Shown piece by piece: positions 8,783-16,460 of a stretch of 64,000 nt of DNA. The stretch is from CAZPXH01 sp964591085 (GTDB lineage Bacteria > Spirochaetota > Spirochaetia > DSM-27196 > CAZPXH01): positions 1 through 64,000 of the forward strand of contig CAZPXH010000012.1 in assembly GCA_964591085.1 (NCBI GenBank), written 5' to 3'. Position 1 is the stretch's first letter, and each line of letters starts with the position of its first letter. The notes beneath the pieces were generated by a model. That model worked only from the letters and a program-made list of their open reading frames with translations. It had not been told where the DNA came from and ran no database searches. The translations under genes were made by a program, and so were the position numbers.

Positions 8783-9512
8783 ACATGCCACCGTTGACGT
8801 CCAGCGTTTCTCCGGTGACAAACCCGTTCTCAATAATGAACCGAATAGCGTGCGCTATCTCCTGCGGGCTGCCGTTCCGGCCGACTGGTGCGCTCTGAGC
8901 CCACTTGGCCAGCATCTCCGGGGTAGAGACCTTGTCGTGAAACGGCGTTTCAATAACACCGGGCGCTACTGCGGCAACGCGGATCGCCGGAGCAAGCTCC
9001 TTTGCCATTCCGCGCGTGAAGACGTCCAGGGCTCCCTTTGCAGCGCCGTAGAGCGTGGCACCCGCAGCACCGTGCCGGACCACAATTGAGCTGACGTTCA
9101 CCACAACTGCCGTGGAAGACTTCTTCAGAAACGGAATTGCGAGCGAACACACACGCATCGCAGAGAACGTGTTGAGAGCAAAGACGCGGGTCATCACGTC
9201 CCAAGTGAAGTCCGCAACGGCTCTCCGTTCAACCAGGCCGCCGGCGTTGTTCACCACCACATCCAGCCGGTCTGTGTTCTGCTCCACCTCTGCAAACAGC
9301 TTCTGACACCCCTCATCGGTAGTGAGGTCCGCCTGCGCTGTTGTTGCATCAGCGCCTCGTTCACGGATCTCCTCCGCTACGGACTCGGCAGCATCCTTGC
9401 TGGACATGTAGTGCACAAACACGTGGCCGCCATCCTGAGCAAGGTCCCGCGCTGTTGCAGCGCCAATGCCCGTGGATGCTCCCGTAACCAATACCATTCG
9501 CTTTTCAGCCAT
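8772..9512 (-). CDS. SDR oxidoreductase of unknown substrate
   Basis: This 246-aa classical SDR has a Rossmann motif VTGASTGIGAATA near the N-terminus, NNAGG, a YGAAKGA Tyr-Lys pair, and LDVNGGMFMR at the C-terminus. The sequence is of the FabG-like 3-oxoacyl-reductase kind, but its placement between the IclR gene and the cupin-kduI-kduD operon argues for a sugar-acid or related substrate. It is transcribed divergently from the cupin operon; the shared intergenic region holds two inverted repeats. The start ATG follows aaaaaggcaagggt, a modest ribosome-binding site. Confidence 0.75.
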   Translation of the reverse strand: MAEKRMVLVTGASTGIGAATARDLAQDGGHVFVHYMSSKDAAESVAEEIRERGADATTAQADLTTDEGCQKLFAEVEQNTDRLDVVVNNAGGLVERRAVADFTWDVMTRVFALNTFSAMRVCSLAIPFLKKSSTAVVVNVSSIVVRHGAAGATLYGAAKGALDVFTRGMAKELAPAIRVAAVAPGVIETPFHDKVSTPEMLAKWAQSAPVGRNGSPQEIAHAIRFIIENGFVTGETLDVNGGMFMR

Positions 9513-9546
9513 ACCCTTGCCTTTTTGTAGGTGTTCACCAGCTCAG

Positions 9547-9571
9547 TGGCGTGCCACATTGCAGCACGCCA
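9547..9571. promoter_or_regulatory. Inverted repeat in the divergent SDR/cupin intergenic region
   Basis: TGGCGTG and CACGCCA form perfect 7-bp arms around an 11-bp centre. The repeat lies 35 bp upstream of the minus-strand SDR start, in its likely leader. It may be an operator or an mRNA hairpin; there is no second copy to support either. Confidence 0.3.
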
Positions 9572-9636
9572 TCTCAAATTCTACAAGCCGAGACCCTGGT
9601 TCTAAGGCAGAACTCGCCGAAACCCGAACTTTTTTG

Positions 9637-9665
9637 TTGACAGCCCGCGGTACTGGACCTACGGT
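9637..9665 (+). promoter_or_regulatory. Sigma70-type promoter of the cupin-kduI-kduD operon
   Basis: A perfect -35 TTGACA (9637-9642) and a -10 TACGGT (9660-9665) are separated by 17 bp. The predicted start near 9672 lies just upstream of the operator at 9685-9703, so a bound repressor would sit immediately downstream of the start site. Confidence 0.65.
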
Positions 9666-9684
9666 GAACCATATTACAAACAAG

Positions 9685-9703
9685 TGTTTCACAGTGTGAG
9701 ACA
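9685..9703. promoter_or_regulatory. Candidate IclR-type operator before the cupin-kduI-kduD operon
   Basis: TGTTTCACA-G-TGTGAGACA is a 19-bp palindrome with one mismatch. It lies between the TTGACA/TACGGT promoter and the ribosome-binding site (aaaggag, 9704-9710). It resembles KdgR/IclR-type boxes and the site at 7921-7937. Confidence 0.6.
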
Positions 9704-9713
9704 AAAGGAGAGC

Positions 9714-10091
9714 ATGATGGCTGAGATGAAAGATAAGAAGTACGTGTACAAGCTTGCGGACCTTCCCTGGACTACCATCGTTGGTGACTCCAAGACCAGA
9801 TTCCTGCTATCGGAAAAGGCGCTCGTGAGTTTCATTGAGAATCCCCCGGGAACCGAGTTTCCCAAACACTCCCATGACGTAGAGCAGATTCTGATCATCC
9901 TCGAAGGATCTGAAGAGCACTTCATTGACGGTCAGACCATTCACATGGAAGCCGGTGACGTCTGCGTCCATCCCGCTAATGTTGAGCATGGCGGGATAAC
10001 CAAGACCGGATTCAAGGGTATCGACATCTTTGTTCCGCCTCGCGAAAGCCACGTGGAGCTGATGCGGGCACAGGGTCTGATCAAGGACTGA
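9714..10091 (+). CDS. Small cupin protein in the kdu operon
   Basis: This is a 125-aa single-domain cupin. Seen: the first cupin motif FPKHSHDVEQILIILEG (two His and a Glu), then a second motif ending GDVCVHPANVEHGG, which provides the remaining His. The start was chosen at ATG 9714 (or ATG 9717) because aaaggag lies just upstream; an upstream GTG at 9684 falls inside the operator palindrome. It is the first gene of the operon with kduI (4 bp spacing) and kduD. Small cupins like this are common beside unsaturated-uronate genes and may be PecS/KdgF-like. A KdgF role (ring opening of unsaturated uronates to DKI) is a reasonable inference but not proven. Confidence 0.72.
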   Translation: MMAEMKDKKYVYKLADLPWTTIVGDSKTRFLLSEKALVSFIENPPGTEFPKHSHDVEQILIILEGSEEHFIDGQTIHMEAGDVCVHPANVEHGGITKTGFKGIDIFVPPRESHVELMRAQGLIKD

Positions 10092-10094
10092 TCG

Positions 10095-10925
10095 GTGCGC
10101 CTGTATCACTCCCATCATCCGGACCACGTCCGAACGATGGATACAACGCAGCTTCGCGATCAATTCCTGCTGTCCGAACTGTTCGTTCCTGGTGAGTTGC
10201 GTAGCGCCTACTCCCTGCTTGATCGGATGGTGATCTCCGGAGGGGTGCCGCTTGAGCCTATTGATCTGACGGTTGACCAGCACCTGCTGGGCACCTCGTT
10301 CATGCTGGAACGGAGGGAACTCGGAATTATCAACATCGGGAATCCCGGGTCTGTGATCGCGGATGGGAAGCAGTTTGATATGGGTCATGCGGAGGTGCTC
10401 TACATCTCCAGGGGCACCCGAGAGATATCACTGGCCAGCAGCAACGCGGATTCACCTGCGCACTTCCTGTGCCTCAGCGGACCCGCTCATGCTGACTTTC
10501 CCACCACCCATGTTGGACCGGCAGGGATGAACCAGGTGTCCTTGGGATCAAAGCAGGCGTGCAACGAGCGAACGCTGTTCCAGGCAGTGCACCAGAACGG
10601 AATCCAGAGTTGCAACCTGGTAATGGGTTTCACCACCGTCTCCGAAGGCAGCGTATGGAACACGATGCCCTGCCATACCCACACCCGACGCATGGAGCTG
10701 TACTGCTACTTTGACCTTGCGCCTGAGCACCGGGTCTTCCACCTCATGGGTGAACCAACCGAGACGCGCCACCTTGTGGTCGCCGGGGGACAGGCTGTGC
10801 TCTCTCCCTCATGGTCAATTCACAGCGGGGCAGGAACGGCAGATTACTCGTTTGTTTGGGCAATGCTCGGAGACAACCAGAGCTTTGATGACATGGACGG
10901 CGTTGCGATTGGAGAGCTCCGATGA
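10095..10925 (+). CDS. kduI: 5-dehydro-4-deoxy-D-glucuronate isomerase
   Basis: This 276-aa enzyme isomerises 5-keto-4-deoxyuronate (DKI) to 2,5-diketo-3-deoxygluconate. Seen: full family length and the zinc site CHTHTRRMELYCYF with His194, His196, Glu201 and the later His243 (SIHSGAGT), matching the ligand spacing known from the E. coli enzyme. The GTG start at 10095 follows the cupin stop by 3 bp, and its stop overlaps the kduD start (ATGA). Its presence shows that the organism uses unsaturated uronates released by polysaccharide lyases (pectin, alginate, ulvan or glycosaminoglycans), although no lyase is in the window. Confidence 0.92.
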   Translation: MRLYHSHHPDHVRTMDTTQLRDQFLLSELFVPGELRSAYSLLDRMVISGGVPLEPIDLTVDQHLLGTSFMLERRELGIINIGNPGSVIADGKQFDMGHAEVLYISRGTREISLASSNADSPAHFLCLSGPAHADFPTTHVGPAGMNQVSLGSKQACNERTLFQAVHQNGIQSCNLVMGFTTVSEGSVWNTMPCHTHTRRMELYCYFDLAPEHRVFHLMGEPTETRHLVVAGGQAVLSPSWSIHSGAGTADYSFVWAMLGDNQSFDDMDGVAIGELR

Positions 10926-11692
10926 CAACAGAAACTCAGAAGGCCTTCAGCCTGGACGGCAAGGTGGCAATCGTCACCGGCTGTTCAACTGGGCTTGGCC
11001 AGGGGATGGCCCTAGGCCTGGCAAAGGCCGGTGCCGACATCTGTGGTGTTGACTATGTAGAGATGCCCGAGACAGCAGCGCTGGTTGCGGAGGTCGGGCA
11101 GCGTTTTGTGCCTGTGCAGGCAAACCTCATGAGCACGGAGCCTATTCCGGGGATTGTATCCAAGTGCGTGGCCGAGCTGGGGCGCGTGGATGTCCTGGTA
11201 AACAACGCGGGGATCATCCGGCGCGAGGATGCAATTGACTTCACGGAGAAGGACTGGGACGACGTGATGAACATCAACGTTCGTACCGTTTTCTTCTTCA
11301 GCCAGGCGGTGGCGCGCAAGTTCATTGAGCAGAAGAGCGGTGGAAAGATCATAAACGTTGCTTCCATGCTCAGTTTTCAGGGTGGAATCCGCGTACCCAG
11401 CTACACCGCAAGCAAGAGCGGGGTTATGGGAATCACCAGGCTGATGGCCAACGAGTGGGCGAAACACGGCATCAACGTCAACGCCGTGGCACCCGGCTAC
11501 ATGGCAACCAACAACACAGAGCAGCTTCGTGCCGACGAGCAGCGGAGCGCCGAAATCCTTGGCCGGATTCCTGCGGGCCGCTGGGGTCTCCCGGCAGACC
11601 TCGCCGGGCCGGCGGTGTTCCTGGCGTCCGCTGCGTCGGACTACATCAACGGGTACACCATCGCCGTGGACGGTGGATGGCTTGCCCGCTAG
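10922..11692 (+). CDS. kduD: 2-dehydro-3-deoxy-D-gluconate 5-dehydrogenase
   Basis: This 256-aa SDR converts 2,5-diketo-3-deoxygluconate to KDG with NADH. Seen: VTGCSTGLGQGMALGL Rossmann motif, NNAGIIRREDAIDF, YTASKSGVMGITR active-site Tyr-Lys and a C-terminal AVDGGWLAR, all typical of KduD. It overlaps the kduI stop by 4 bp. Product KDG feeds the kdgK and kdgA genes at the far end of the island. A partly paired stem (GATCGCC...GGTGATC, 11705-11735) sits between this gene and dctP. Confidence 0.9.
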   Translation: MTTETQKAFSLDGKVAIVTGCSTGLGQGMALGLAKAGADICGVDYVEMPETAALVAEVGQRFVPVQANLMSTEPIPGIVSKCVAELGRVDVLVNNAGIIRREDAIDFTEKDWDDVMNINVRTVFFFSQAVARKFIEQKSGGKIINVASMLSFQGGIRVPSYTASKSGVMGITRLMANEWAKHGINVNAVAPGYMATNNTEQLRADEQRSAEILGRIPAGRWGLPADLAGPAVFLASAASDYINGYTIAVDGGWLAR

Positions 11693-11757
11693 TCATGTTC
11701 TTGAGATCGCCTCGGCCCACTCCGGGTCTGGTGATCTGAAAGAGAGGAGGAGAGAAA

Positions 11758-12771
11758 ATGCATAAGTCACGGACAACCGTGCTGGTAGTGGCGGTGCTGC
11801 TGATGGCGGCACTTCCGGTCTTCGCCGGTGGTGACGGCGAAGCAGCCGATGGTGGCCCTGTTACACTTCGGTTTGCCCACTTTGCCGCAGAGGATCATCC
11901 AGGTCACCTGGCAGCTCTGCAGTTCAAGGAAGCGGTCGAGCGGCGGACTGGTGGTCAGATCACCGTTGAGATCTTCCCCAACAACCAGCTGGGATCGCCT
12001 CCGGAGATTCTGGAACAGAACGTCCTCGGTGCCATCGACATGAGCGTTGCCACTCAGGGTGCGCTGGGCCAGTACTCACAGAAGTTTGCAGTGGTCATGT
12101 TGCCGTTTGTCTTCCGGGACTACGAGCACGCGTACGCTGTTCTGGATGGTCCGTTCATCGAGTGGGCAGCACCAGACCTTGCTGATGAGGGACTCGTGTT
12201 CCTCTCCAACTGGGAGTGGGGTTTCCGCAACTTGACGAACGCAGTTCGTCCCGTTGAGTCTCCTGCCGACGTTGAGGGCCTGCGCCTCCGCACGCCTCCC
12301 GAGGTCCAGCTGGTGGCAGCGATGGAAGCCCTTGGTGCAAGCGTTCAGCAGATTTCCTTCAGCGAGCTGTATCAGGCGCTGAGCCAGGGAGTTGTAGACG
12401 GACAGGAGAATCCACTCCCGGTTATCTACTTCAACAACCTGTACGAGGTTCAGAATCACCTGACGCTCACCCAGCATGTTTACAACTCAATGACCCACGT
12501 CATGAGTCTGGAGATCTGGGAGCAACTGACTGCCGAGCAGCAGACCATCATCCGCGAGGAAAGCGCTCGCGCCGGTCAGTTCATGCGCCGCGCGGTCCAG
12601 GAGAGTGAAGAGGAATTGATTTCGCTGCTTGAGGCTGAAGGCATGACCGTTGTTCGGCCTGAAGATCCTGCGATCTTCCAGTCCGTCATGGGCCCTGCGT
12701 ACGACCGGATTGCAGAGTTCGCATCCGAGGAGTTCGTAGACACCTTCCTTGAGATGGTGGAGCGCTTTTAG
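11758..12771 (+). CDS. TRAP transporter periplasmic substrate-binding protein (DctP family)
   Basis: This 337-aa binding protein has a signal peptide of about 24 residues ending VFAGG-DGE, a spirochaete-like cleavage region without a lipobox cysteine. The mature part has the DctP hallmarks: LRFAHFAAEDHPGH, then VEIFPNNQLGSP, then a central GLRLRTPP segment with the carboxylate-binding Arg. A strong ribosome-binding site (gagaggaggagagaaa) precedes the ATG. It follows kduD by 65 bp and precedes the membrane subunits, so it most likely captures a uronate or deoxy-uronate monomer. It ends 11 bp before a cluster of hairpins. Confidence 0.9.
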   Translation: MHKSRTTVLVVAVLLMAALPVFAGGDGEAADGGPVTLRFAHFAAEDHPGHLAALQFKEAVERRTGGQITVEIFPNNQLGSPPEILEQNVLGAIDMSVATQGALGQYSQKFAVVMLPFVFRDYEHAYAVLDGPFIEWAAPDLADEGLVFLSNWEWGFRNLTNAVRPVESPADVEGLRLRTPPEVQLVAAMEALGASVQQISFSELYQALSQGVVDGQENPLPVIYFNNLYEVQNHLTLTQHVYNSMTHVMSLEIWEQLTAEQQTIIREESARAGQFMRRAVQESEEELISLLEAEGMTVVRPEDPAIFQSVMGPAYDRIAEFASEEFVDTFLEMVERF

Positions 12772-12818
12772 TCCAACTGCCAACGCGTAGCGTTGGCAAG
12801 CTACCAACGCGTAGCGTT
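12764..12818. repeat. Left copy of 55-bp duplication flanking N gap
   Basis: These 55 bp (last codons of the dctP gene plus the first hairpin and most of the second) are identical to 12919-12973 on the other side of the gap. The exact 55-bp length recurs at the second gap (34572-34626 and 34727-34781), which is what two contigs overlapping by one assembly k-mer would leave. The repeat is probably not biological. Confidence 0.85.
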
Positions 12819-12918
12819 NNNNNNNNNNNNNNNNNNNNNNNNNNNNNNNNNNNNNNNNNNNNNNNNNNNNNNNNNNNNNNNNNNNNNNNNNNNNNNNNNN
12901 NNNNNNNNNNNNNNNNNN
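12819..12918. other. Assembly gap (100 N)
   Basis: A run of exactly 100 N, the conventional size for a gap of unknown length. Because the two flanks repeat the same 55 bp, the true sequence is probably one copy with nothing missing. Confidence 0.95.
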
Positions 12919-12933
12919 GCTTTTAGTCCAACT

Positions 12934-12997
12934 GCCAACGCGTAGCGTTGGCAAGCTACCAACGCGTAGCGTTTGGTACTCCAGCGCGTAGCGCTGG
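12934..12997. repeat. Three tandem palindromic hairpins between dctP and dctM
   Basis: Three successive hairpins share the core CGCGTAGCG with a GTA loop: GCCAACGC-GTA-GCGTTGGC (12934-12952), ACCAACGC-GTA-GCGTTTGGT (12958-12977, one bulge) and CCAGCGC-GTA-GCGCTGG (12981-12997). Spacing is about 23-24 bp. Stem sequence varies with compensating changes, so the structure is conserved. They lie directly after the binding-protein stop and before the permease gene. Stems here are known in other operons to protect the upstream mRNA and lower permease expression; that role is inferred. A further CGCCCGG...CCGGGCG stem follows at 13001-13031. Confidence 0.75.
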
Positions 12998-13062
12998 TAG
13001 ACGCCCGGGGATTCTGTGCGGATCTCCGGGCGCTTTCTATACAAGACCGTAGGGGTGATTCA

Positions 13063-14349
13063 GTGACACTGGTGGCGATTTTCGGAGGGCTTGTCGCACT
13101 CATGGTCCTTGGTCTGCCGGTTGCGTCGGCCCTCGGGGCAACCAGTGTGATCACGTTCCTCATCCTGGGCGAAGCCCAGAACATGGCCATGCTCGCCCAG
13201 CGAATGTACTCGGCAACCACCGGGTTCACACTGCTCGCCATTCCCTTCTTCATTCTCGCGGGCAATCTGATGAACCAGGGCGGCATCACCGTGCGGATCT
13301 TCACGTTTGCCCGGGCCCTCGTCGGGCACATCTGGGGAGGCCTGGGGCAGGTCAACGTTGTAGCCAGCTTAATCTTCAGCGGGATGTCCGGGGCTGCGGT
13401 AGCGGATGCTGCCGGGCTCGGGTCAATTGAAATGAAGGCAATGACCGACAACGGATATGACCGGGAATTCTCCGCGGCCATAACCTGTGCCAGTTCCACA
13501 ATTGGTCCGGTAGTTCCTCCCAGTATCCCCTTTGTGATTTACGGAAGCATCACCGGCGTCAGTGTCGGTCAGTTGTTTCTGGCTGGATTCACGCCTGGTT
13601 TCCTCATGGCGATTGCAATGATGATTGCGGTTGCAATTGTCAGTCGCAGGCGAAACTACCCGAAAGAACCTCGAGCGTCGTTCCGGACGATTCTGTCCAC
13701 GTTCGCTGATGCGCTGGTCGCGCTGGGAACTCCCGTGATTATCATCGGTGGGATTCTCCTCGGATGGTTCACCCCCACAGAAGCTGCGGTGGTTGCCTGC
13801 GTGTACGCGATTGTTGTCGGAATGTTTGTGTACAAGGAAGTACGGCCAAAGGACCTTCCCCGAATCTTCCTTGAGAGCATATCCGCGTCCGTGAAAGTGC
13901 TGTTCATTATTGCGGTGTCGGGGTTTTTCGGTTGGCTCCTGATTCGGCAGCAGATCCCCCAGCTTGCCCTGCAGTTCATCCTTGGCGTCAGCACGAATCC
14001 TGTTGTGGTTCTTTCTATTGTCATGCTGTTCCTTATCATCCTGGGGTGCTTCATTGAGGGGGTTGCCGTCCTCGTCATCACCACTCCCATCATGCTGCCG
14101 GTCATTCAGGCAATAGGTATGGATCTGGTTCAGTTTGGTGTTGTGATGATTCTTACGTCCATGATTGGTTTGATTACTCCACCGGTGGGAATGAGTCTGT
14201 ACGCTGTTTCCAGCATCAGCGGTGTGAAGATTGGCGTGCTCAGTAGAGAGCTGCTCCCGTACTTGGTGGGCATCTTCCTCGTACTCCTGTTGGTTGCGTT
14301 CCTGCCCTTTATCTCAACCTGGCTCCCCACTCTGGTGTTTGGAGGATAG
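13063..14349 (+). CDS. TRAP transporter large permease (DctM family)
   Basis: This is a 428-aa integral membrane protein with about 12 hydrophobic segments. I chose GTG 13063 because it gives the usual N-terminus VTLVAIFGGLVALMVLGLPVA and the family's length, with a GGGG stretch about 9 nt upstream; the frame stays open further upstream but through the hairpin region. Seen: ITCASSTIGPVVPPSIPFVIYG and FTPTEAAVVACVYAIVVG, both typical of DctM. It forms the sodium-coupled translocation channel with the DctQ-like subunit encoded 4 bp downstream. The gene order P-M-Q is less common than P-Q-M. Confidence 0.9.
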   Translation: MTLVAIFGGLVALMVLGLPVASALGATSVITFLILGEAQNMAMLAQRMYSATTGFTLLAIPFFILAGNLMNQGGITVRIFTFARALVGHIWGGLGQVNVVASLIFSGMSGAAVADAAGLGSIEMKAMTDNGYDREFSAAITCASSTIGPVVPPSIPFVIYGSITGVSVGQLFLAGFTPGFLMAIAMMIAVAIVSRRRNYPKEPRASFRTILSTFADALVALGTPVIIIGGILLGWFTPTEAAVVACVYAIVVGMFVYKEVRPKDLPRIFLESISASVKVLFIIAVSGFFGWLLIRQQIPQLALQFILGVSTNPVVVLSIVMLFLIILGCFIEGVAVLVITTPIMLPVIQAIGMDLVQFGVVMILTSMIGLITPPVGMSLYAVSSISGVKIGVLSRELLPYLVGIFLVLLLVAFLPFISTWLPTLVFGG

Positions 14350-14353
14350 ATCT

Positions 14354-14884
14354 ATGAGCGACGCACACAGCAGCCAGACCAGTAGCCTTCGCCGGATTGT
14401 GGTTGGTGTTGACCGTGGCGTAGGTATGACACTCGACGGGATTGCACTCGTCGCGTTTGTGGCGCTGTTTCTGCTGCTCTTTGGCAACGTCCTGGTACGG
14501 TGGCTCGGGGTCTTCTCAATGGCGTGGTTTGACGAGATTGTGGAGATGGCGTTTGCGTGGATGGTCTTTTTCGGAGCCGCCGCACTGTACCGCCGAGGCG
14601 AGCACTTCCGCGTTGACTGGTTGGACGAGCGGCTGATGAGCCGGCCACGACTGCGGAACACCGTCTTGATCGTCGTGAGCCTGATTTCGCTGCTGTTTCT
14701 TGGATACCTGCTATTCTACGGCTGGAGATTGGTAGCCCGGACGAACGATGTAACACCGATCTTTGCCATCAGTCGGCGCATCCTCTACATCGGGATACCT
14801 ATCTCCGCATCACTCATGGTGATATATGAGGTGATCCGCCTGGTGGAGCGCTTCGTAGACCTGGCCACCGGCAACTCCCGATAG
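14354..14884 (+). CDS. TRAP transporter small permease (DctQ family)
   Basis: This 176-aa membrane protein has four hydrophobic segments and the DctQ-type stretch SMAWFDEIVEMAFAWMVFFGAAALYRRGEH between the second and third. The ATG at 14354 was chosen over upstream in-frame codons because GGAGGA, overlapping the dctM stop, lies 7 nt upstream. It pairs with DctM in the inner membrane for uptake of the ligand delivered by the DctP protein. Its stop is followed immediately by the GTG of the AEC transporter, so the two are probably translated together. Confidence 0.88.
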   Translation: MSDAHSSQTSSLRRIVVGVDRGVGMTLDGIALVAFVALFLLLFGNVLVRWLGVFSMAWFDEIVEMAFAWMVFFGAAALYRRGEHFRVDWLDERLMSRPRLRNTVLIVVSLISLLFLGYLLFYGWRLVARTNDVTPIFAISRRILYIGIPISASLMVIYEVIRLVERFVDLATGNSR

Positions 14885-15811
14885 GTGGGAGGCGTAAGCG
14901 GAGCGTTTCTCGGGACCGTCGCCCTCATTCTACTGGGCGCGGCGCTCCGAGCGCTCGGTGTGCTGACTACTGACCATGGCCGCGCCATGAGCACGGTTGT
15001 CCTCTACGTCACCCTTCCGGCGCTCATTGTCCGAAATGTGAGTAGCATCAGCATCAGCCCGGAGCTTCTCATCCTGGCGGCGGTGTGCATTCTCTGGTCA
15101 GCTGTCGTGCTGGTTCCGGCGTTCTCCGTGTTCCGCGCCGCTCCGGAATCAGAGCGGGGCCTGCTGATTATCGCTTCCATTGGCTACAACATCGGGCTTT
15201 TTGCAATGCCGATAATCGAGTCGATCTACGGCGAGCCGGGTGTTCAGCTCTTGGCGGCCTTTGATATCGGGAGCGCGATCACCAACTTCAGCCTTGCGTT
15301 TGTGATTGCTGGCCTGCTCTCTCCGAGCGAAGATGAGCGGCGAACGATAACCGTTGGCCGAGTCCTGCAGCTGCCGGTTCGGAGCGTTCCGCTACTGAGC
15401 TACGTGATTGCGCTGGTGATTGCTGCAAGTGGATTTGTGCTGCCCTTCTGGCTGGACAGCTTTCTTGGCACTGTTGCCGCTGGCAACCAGGTCCTTGTGT
15501 TTCTTGCGCTTGGGGTTTTTCTGGAGTTCCGTATCCCTCGGGACAGGCGAGCGAGGATCTTTGTCAGCCTTCTCCTCCGGTACGCGGGCGGTCTCGGGTT
15601 GGGGCTGGTACTGTACTTCACGCTGCCGATGGGTCAGCTATACCGCACTATTCTGGCGGTAGCTCTGATCCTTCCCGCCTCTGTGGCGCTCCTCCCGTTC
15701 TCCGTGCGTTTTGGCTATCGGGAGGACATAGCGAGTGCGGTGATCAACTTGAGCATCCTCATCAGCTTGCCGCTGATGTGGGTCCTTATTCTGCTGCTTG
15801 GGCCGTCCTGA
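14885..15811 (+). CDS. AEC (auxin efflux carrier) family transporter
   Basis: This 308-aa protein has about ten hydrophobic segments in the two-half layout of AEC/BART carriers. Seen: an N-terminal helix pair, a central charged loop (SPSEDERRTITVGRV) and motifs such as LYVTLPALIVRNVSS and SIGYNIGLFAMPII. It starts with GTG directly at the stop of the small TRAP permease gene. Bacterial AEC members move organic acids such as malonate or malate. In this island it might export a fermentation acid or import a sugar acid; direction and substrate are unknown. It overlaps the convergent KDPG aldolase by 26 bp. Confidence 0.82.
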   Translation: MGGVSGAFLGTVALILLGAALRALGVLTTDHGRAMSTVVLYVTLPALIVRNVSSISISPELLILAAVCILWSAVVLVPAFSVFRAAPESERGLLIIASIGYNIGLFAMPIIESIYGEPGVQLLAAFDIGSAITNFSLAFVIAGLLSPSEDERRTITVGRVLQLPVRSVPLLSYVIALVIAASGFVLPFWLDSFLGTVAAGNQVLVFLALGVFLEFRIPRDRRARIFVSLLLRYAGGLGLGLVLYFTLPMGQLYRTILAVALILPASVALLPFSVRFGYREDIASAVINLSILISLPLMWVLILLLGPS

Positions 15812-16460
15812 TACGAGAGACCAGTTCCACAGCTTTCGCCGCGCGGGAGGATATCCCATCCCAATCCTGAGAAAGGATTGCAGTTCGAGACGCGATCCAG
15901 CTCCCGCCGCACGCAAGTACACACGGCAAGTTCAGGTAGTCGGCAAGATTATCCTCTGACACTCCGCCCGTCGGCATGAATCTCATTTCCTGATACGGCC
16001 CGGCCAGAGCTTTCAGCATTGCTGTGCCGCCGGCCGCAGCGGCGGGGAAGAACTTGAGAATCGTGAGACTGCGAGCAGAAGCCATTTCAACACCCTCGGT
16101 GCCGGAGATCCCCGGGTAGATCGGTATGCCTTCCGCCAGGGACCAGTCGACAACTGCCTCGTTGAAGCCCGGTGCTACGAGAAATGAGGCTCCGCGAGCC
16201 TTTGCGTCCTTTGCCTGCTGGACCGTTCGGACGGTTCCAGCTCCTACAGCCAAGTCGGGGTGCGCCTCTGAAAGCGCGGCAATGGTATCCATAGCATCCG
16301 GAGTCCGAAGCGTGATCTCGGCAATCGGAAGGCCTCCACTTGCCAAGGCATTCCCGAGGTCCCTGGCATAGGAGGGTCCGTCGACGACTATCACCGGCAC
16401 CACGCCAACGCGCTCCAGGAGATCGTTCATTTCGTCCGGCCCAACTGTCCCAGTACTCAT
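15786..16460 (-). CDS. kdgA: KDPG/KHG aldolase
   Basis: This 224-aa class I aldolase splits 2-keto-3-deoxy-6-phosphogluconate into pyruvate and glyceraldehyde 3-phosphate. Seen: the catalytic Glu48 (AEITLRT) and the Schiff-base Lys136 (LKFFPAA), GAGTVRT, and the phosphate-binding PTGGVS. Spacing matches the well-studied Eda enzyme. Its ATG overlaps the kdgK stop (ATGA), so kinase and aldolase are translated in sequence as the last two steps of the uronate route. Cytoplasmic. Confidence 0.93.
   Translation of the reverse strand: MSTGTVGPDEMNDLLERVGVVPVIVVDGPSYARDLGNALASGGLPIAEITLRTPDAMDTIAALSEAHPDLAVGAGTVRTVQQAKDAKARGASFLVAPGFNEAVVDWSLAEGIPIYPGISGTEGVEMASARSLTILKFFPAAAAGGTAMLKALAGPYQEMRFMPTGGVSEDNLADYLNLPCVLACGGSWIASRTAILSQDWDGISSRAAKAVELVSRIRTAQAAE

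Noticed and set aside
12777..12997. CRISPR array
   Set aside because: The repeats are palindromes of 17-20 bp with 3-5 bp between them and no unique spacers; no cas genes are near.
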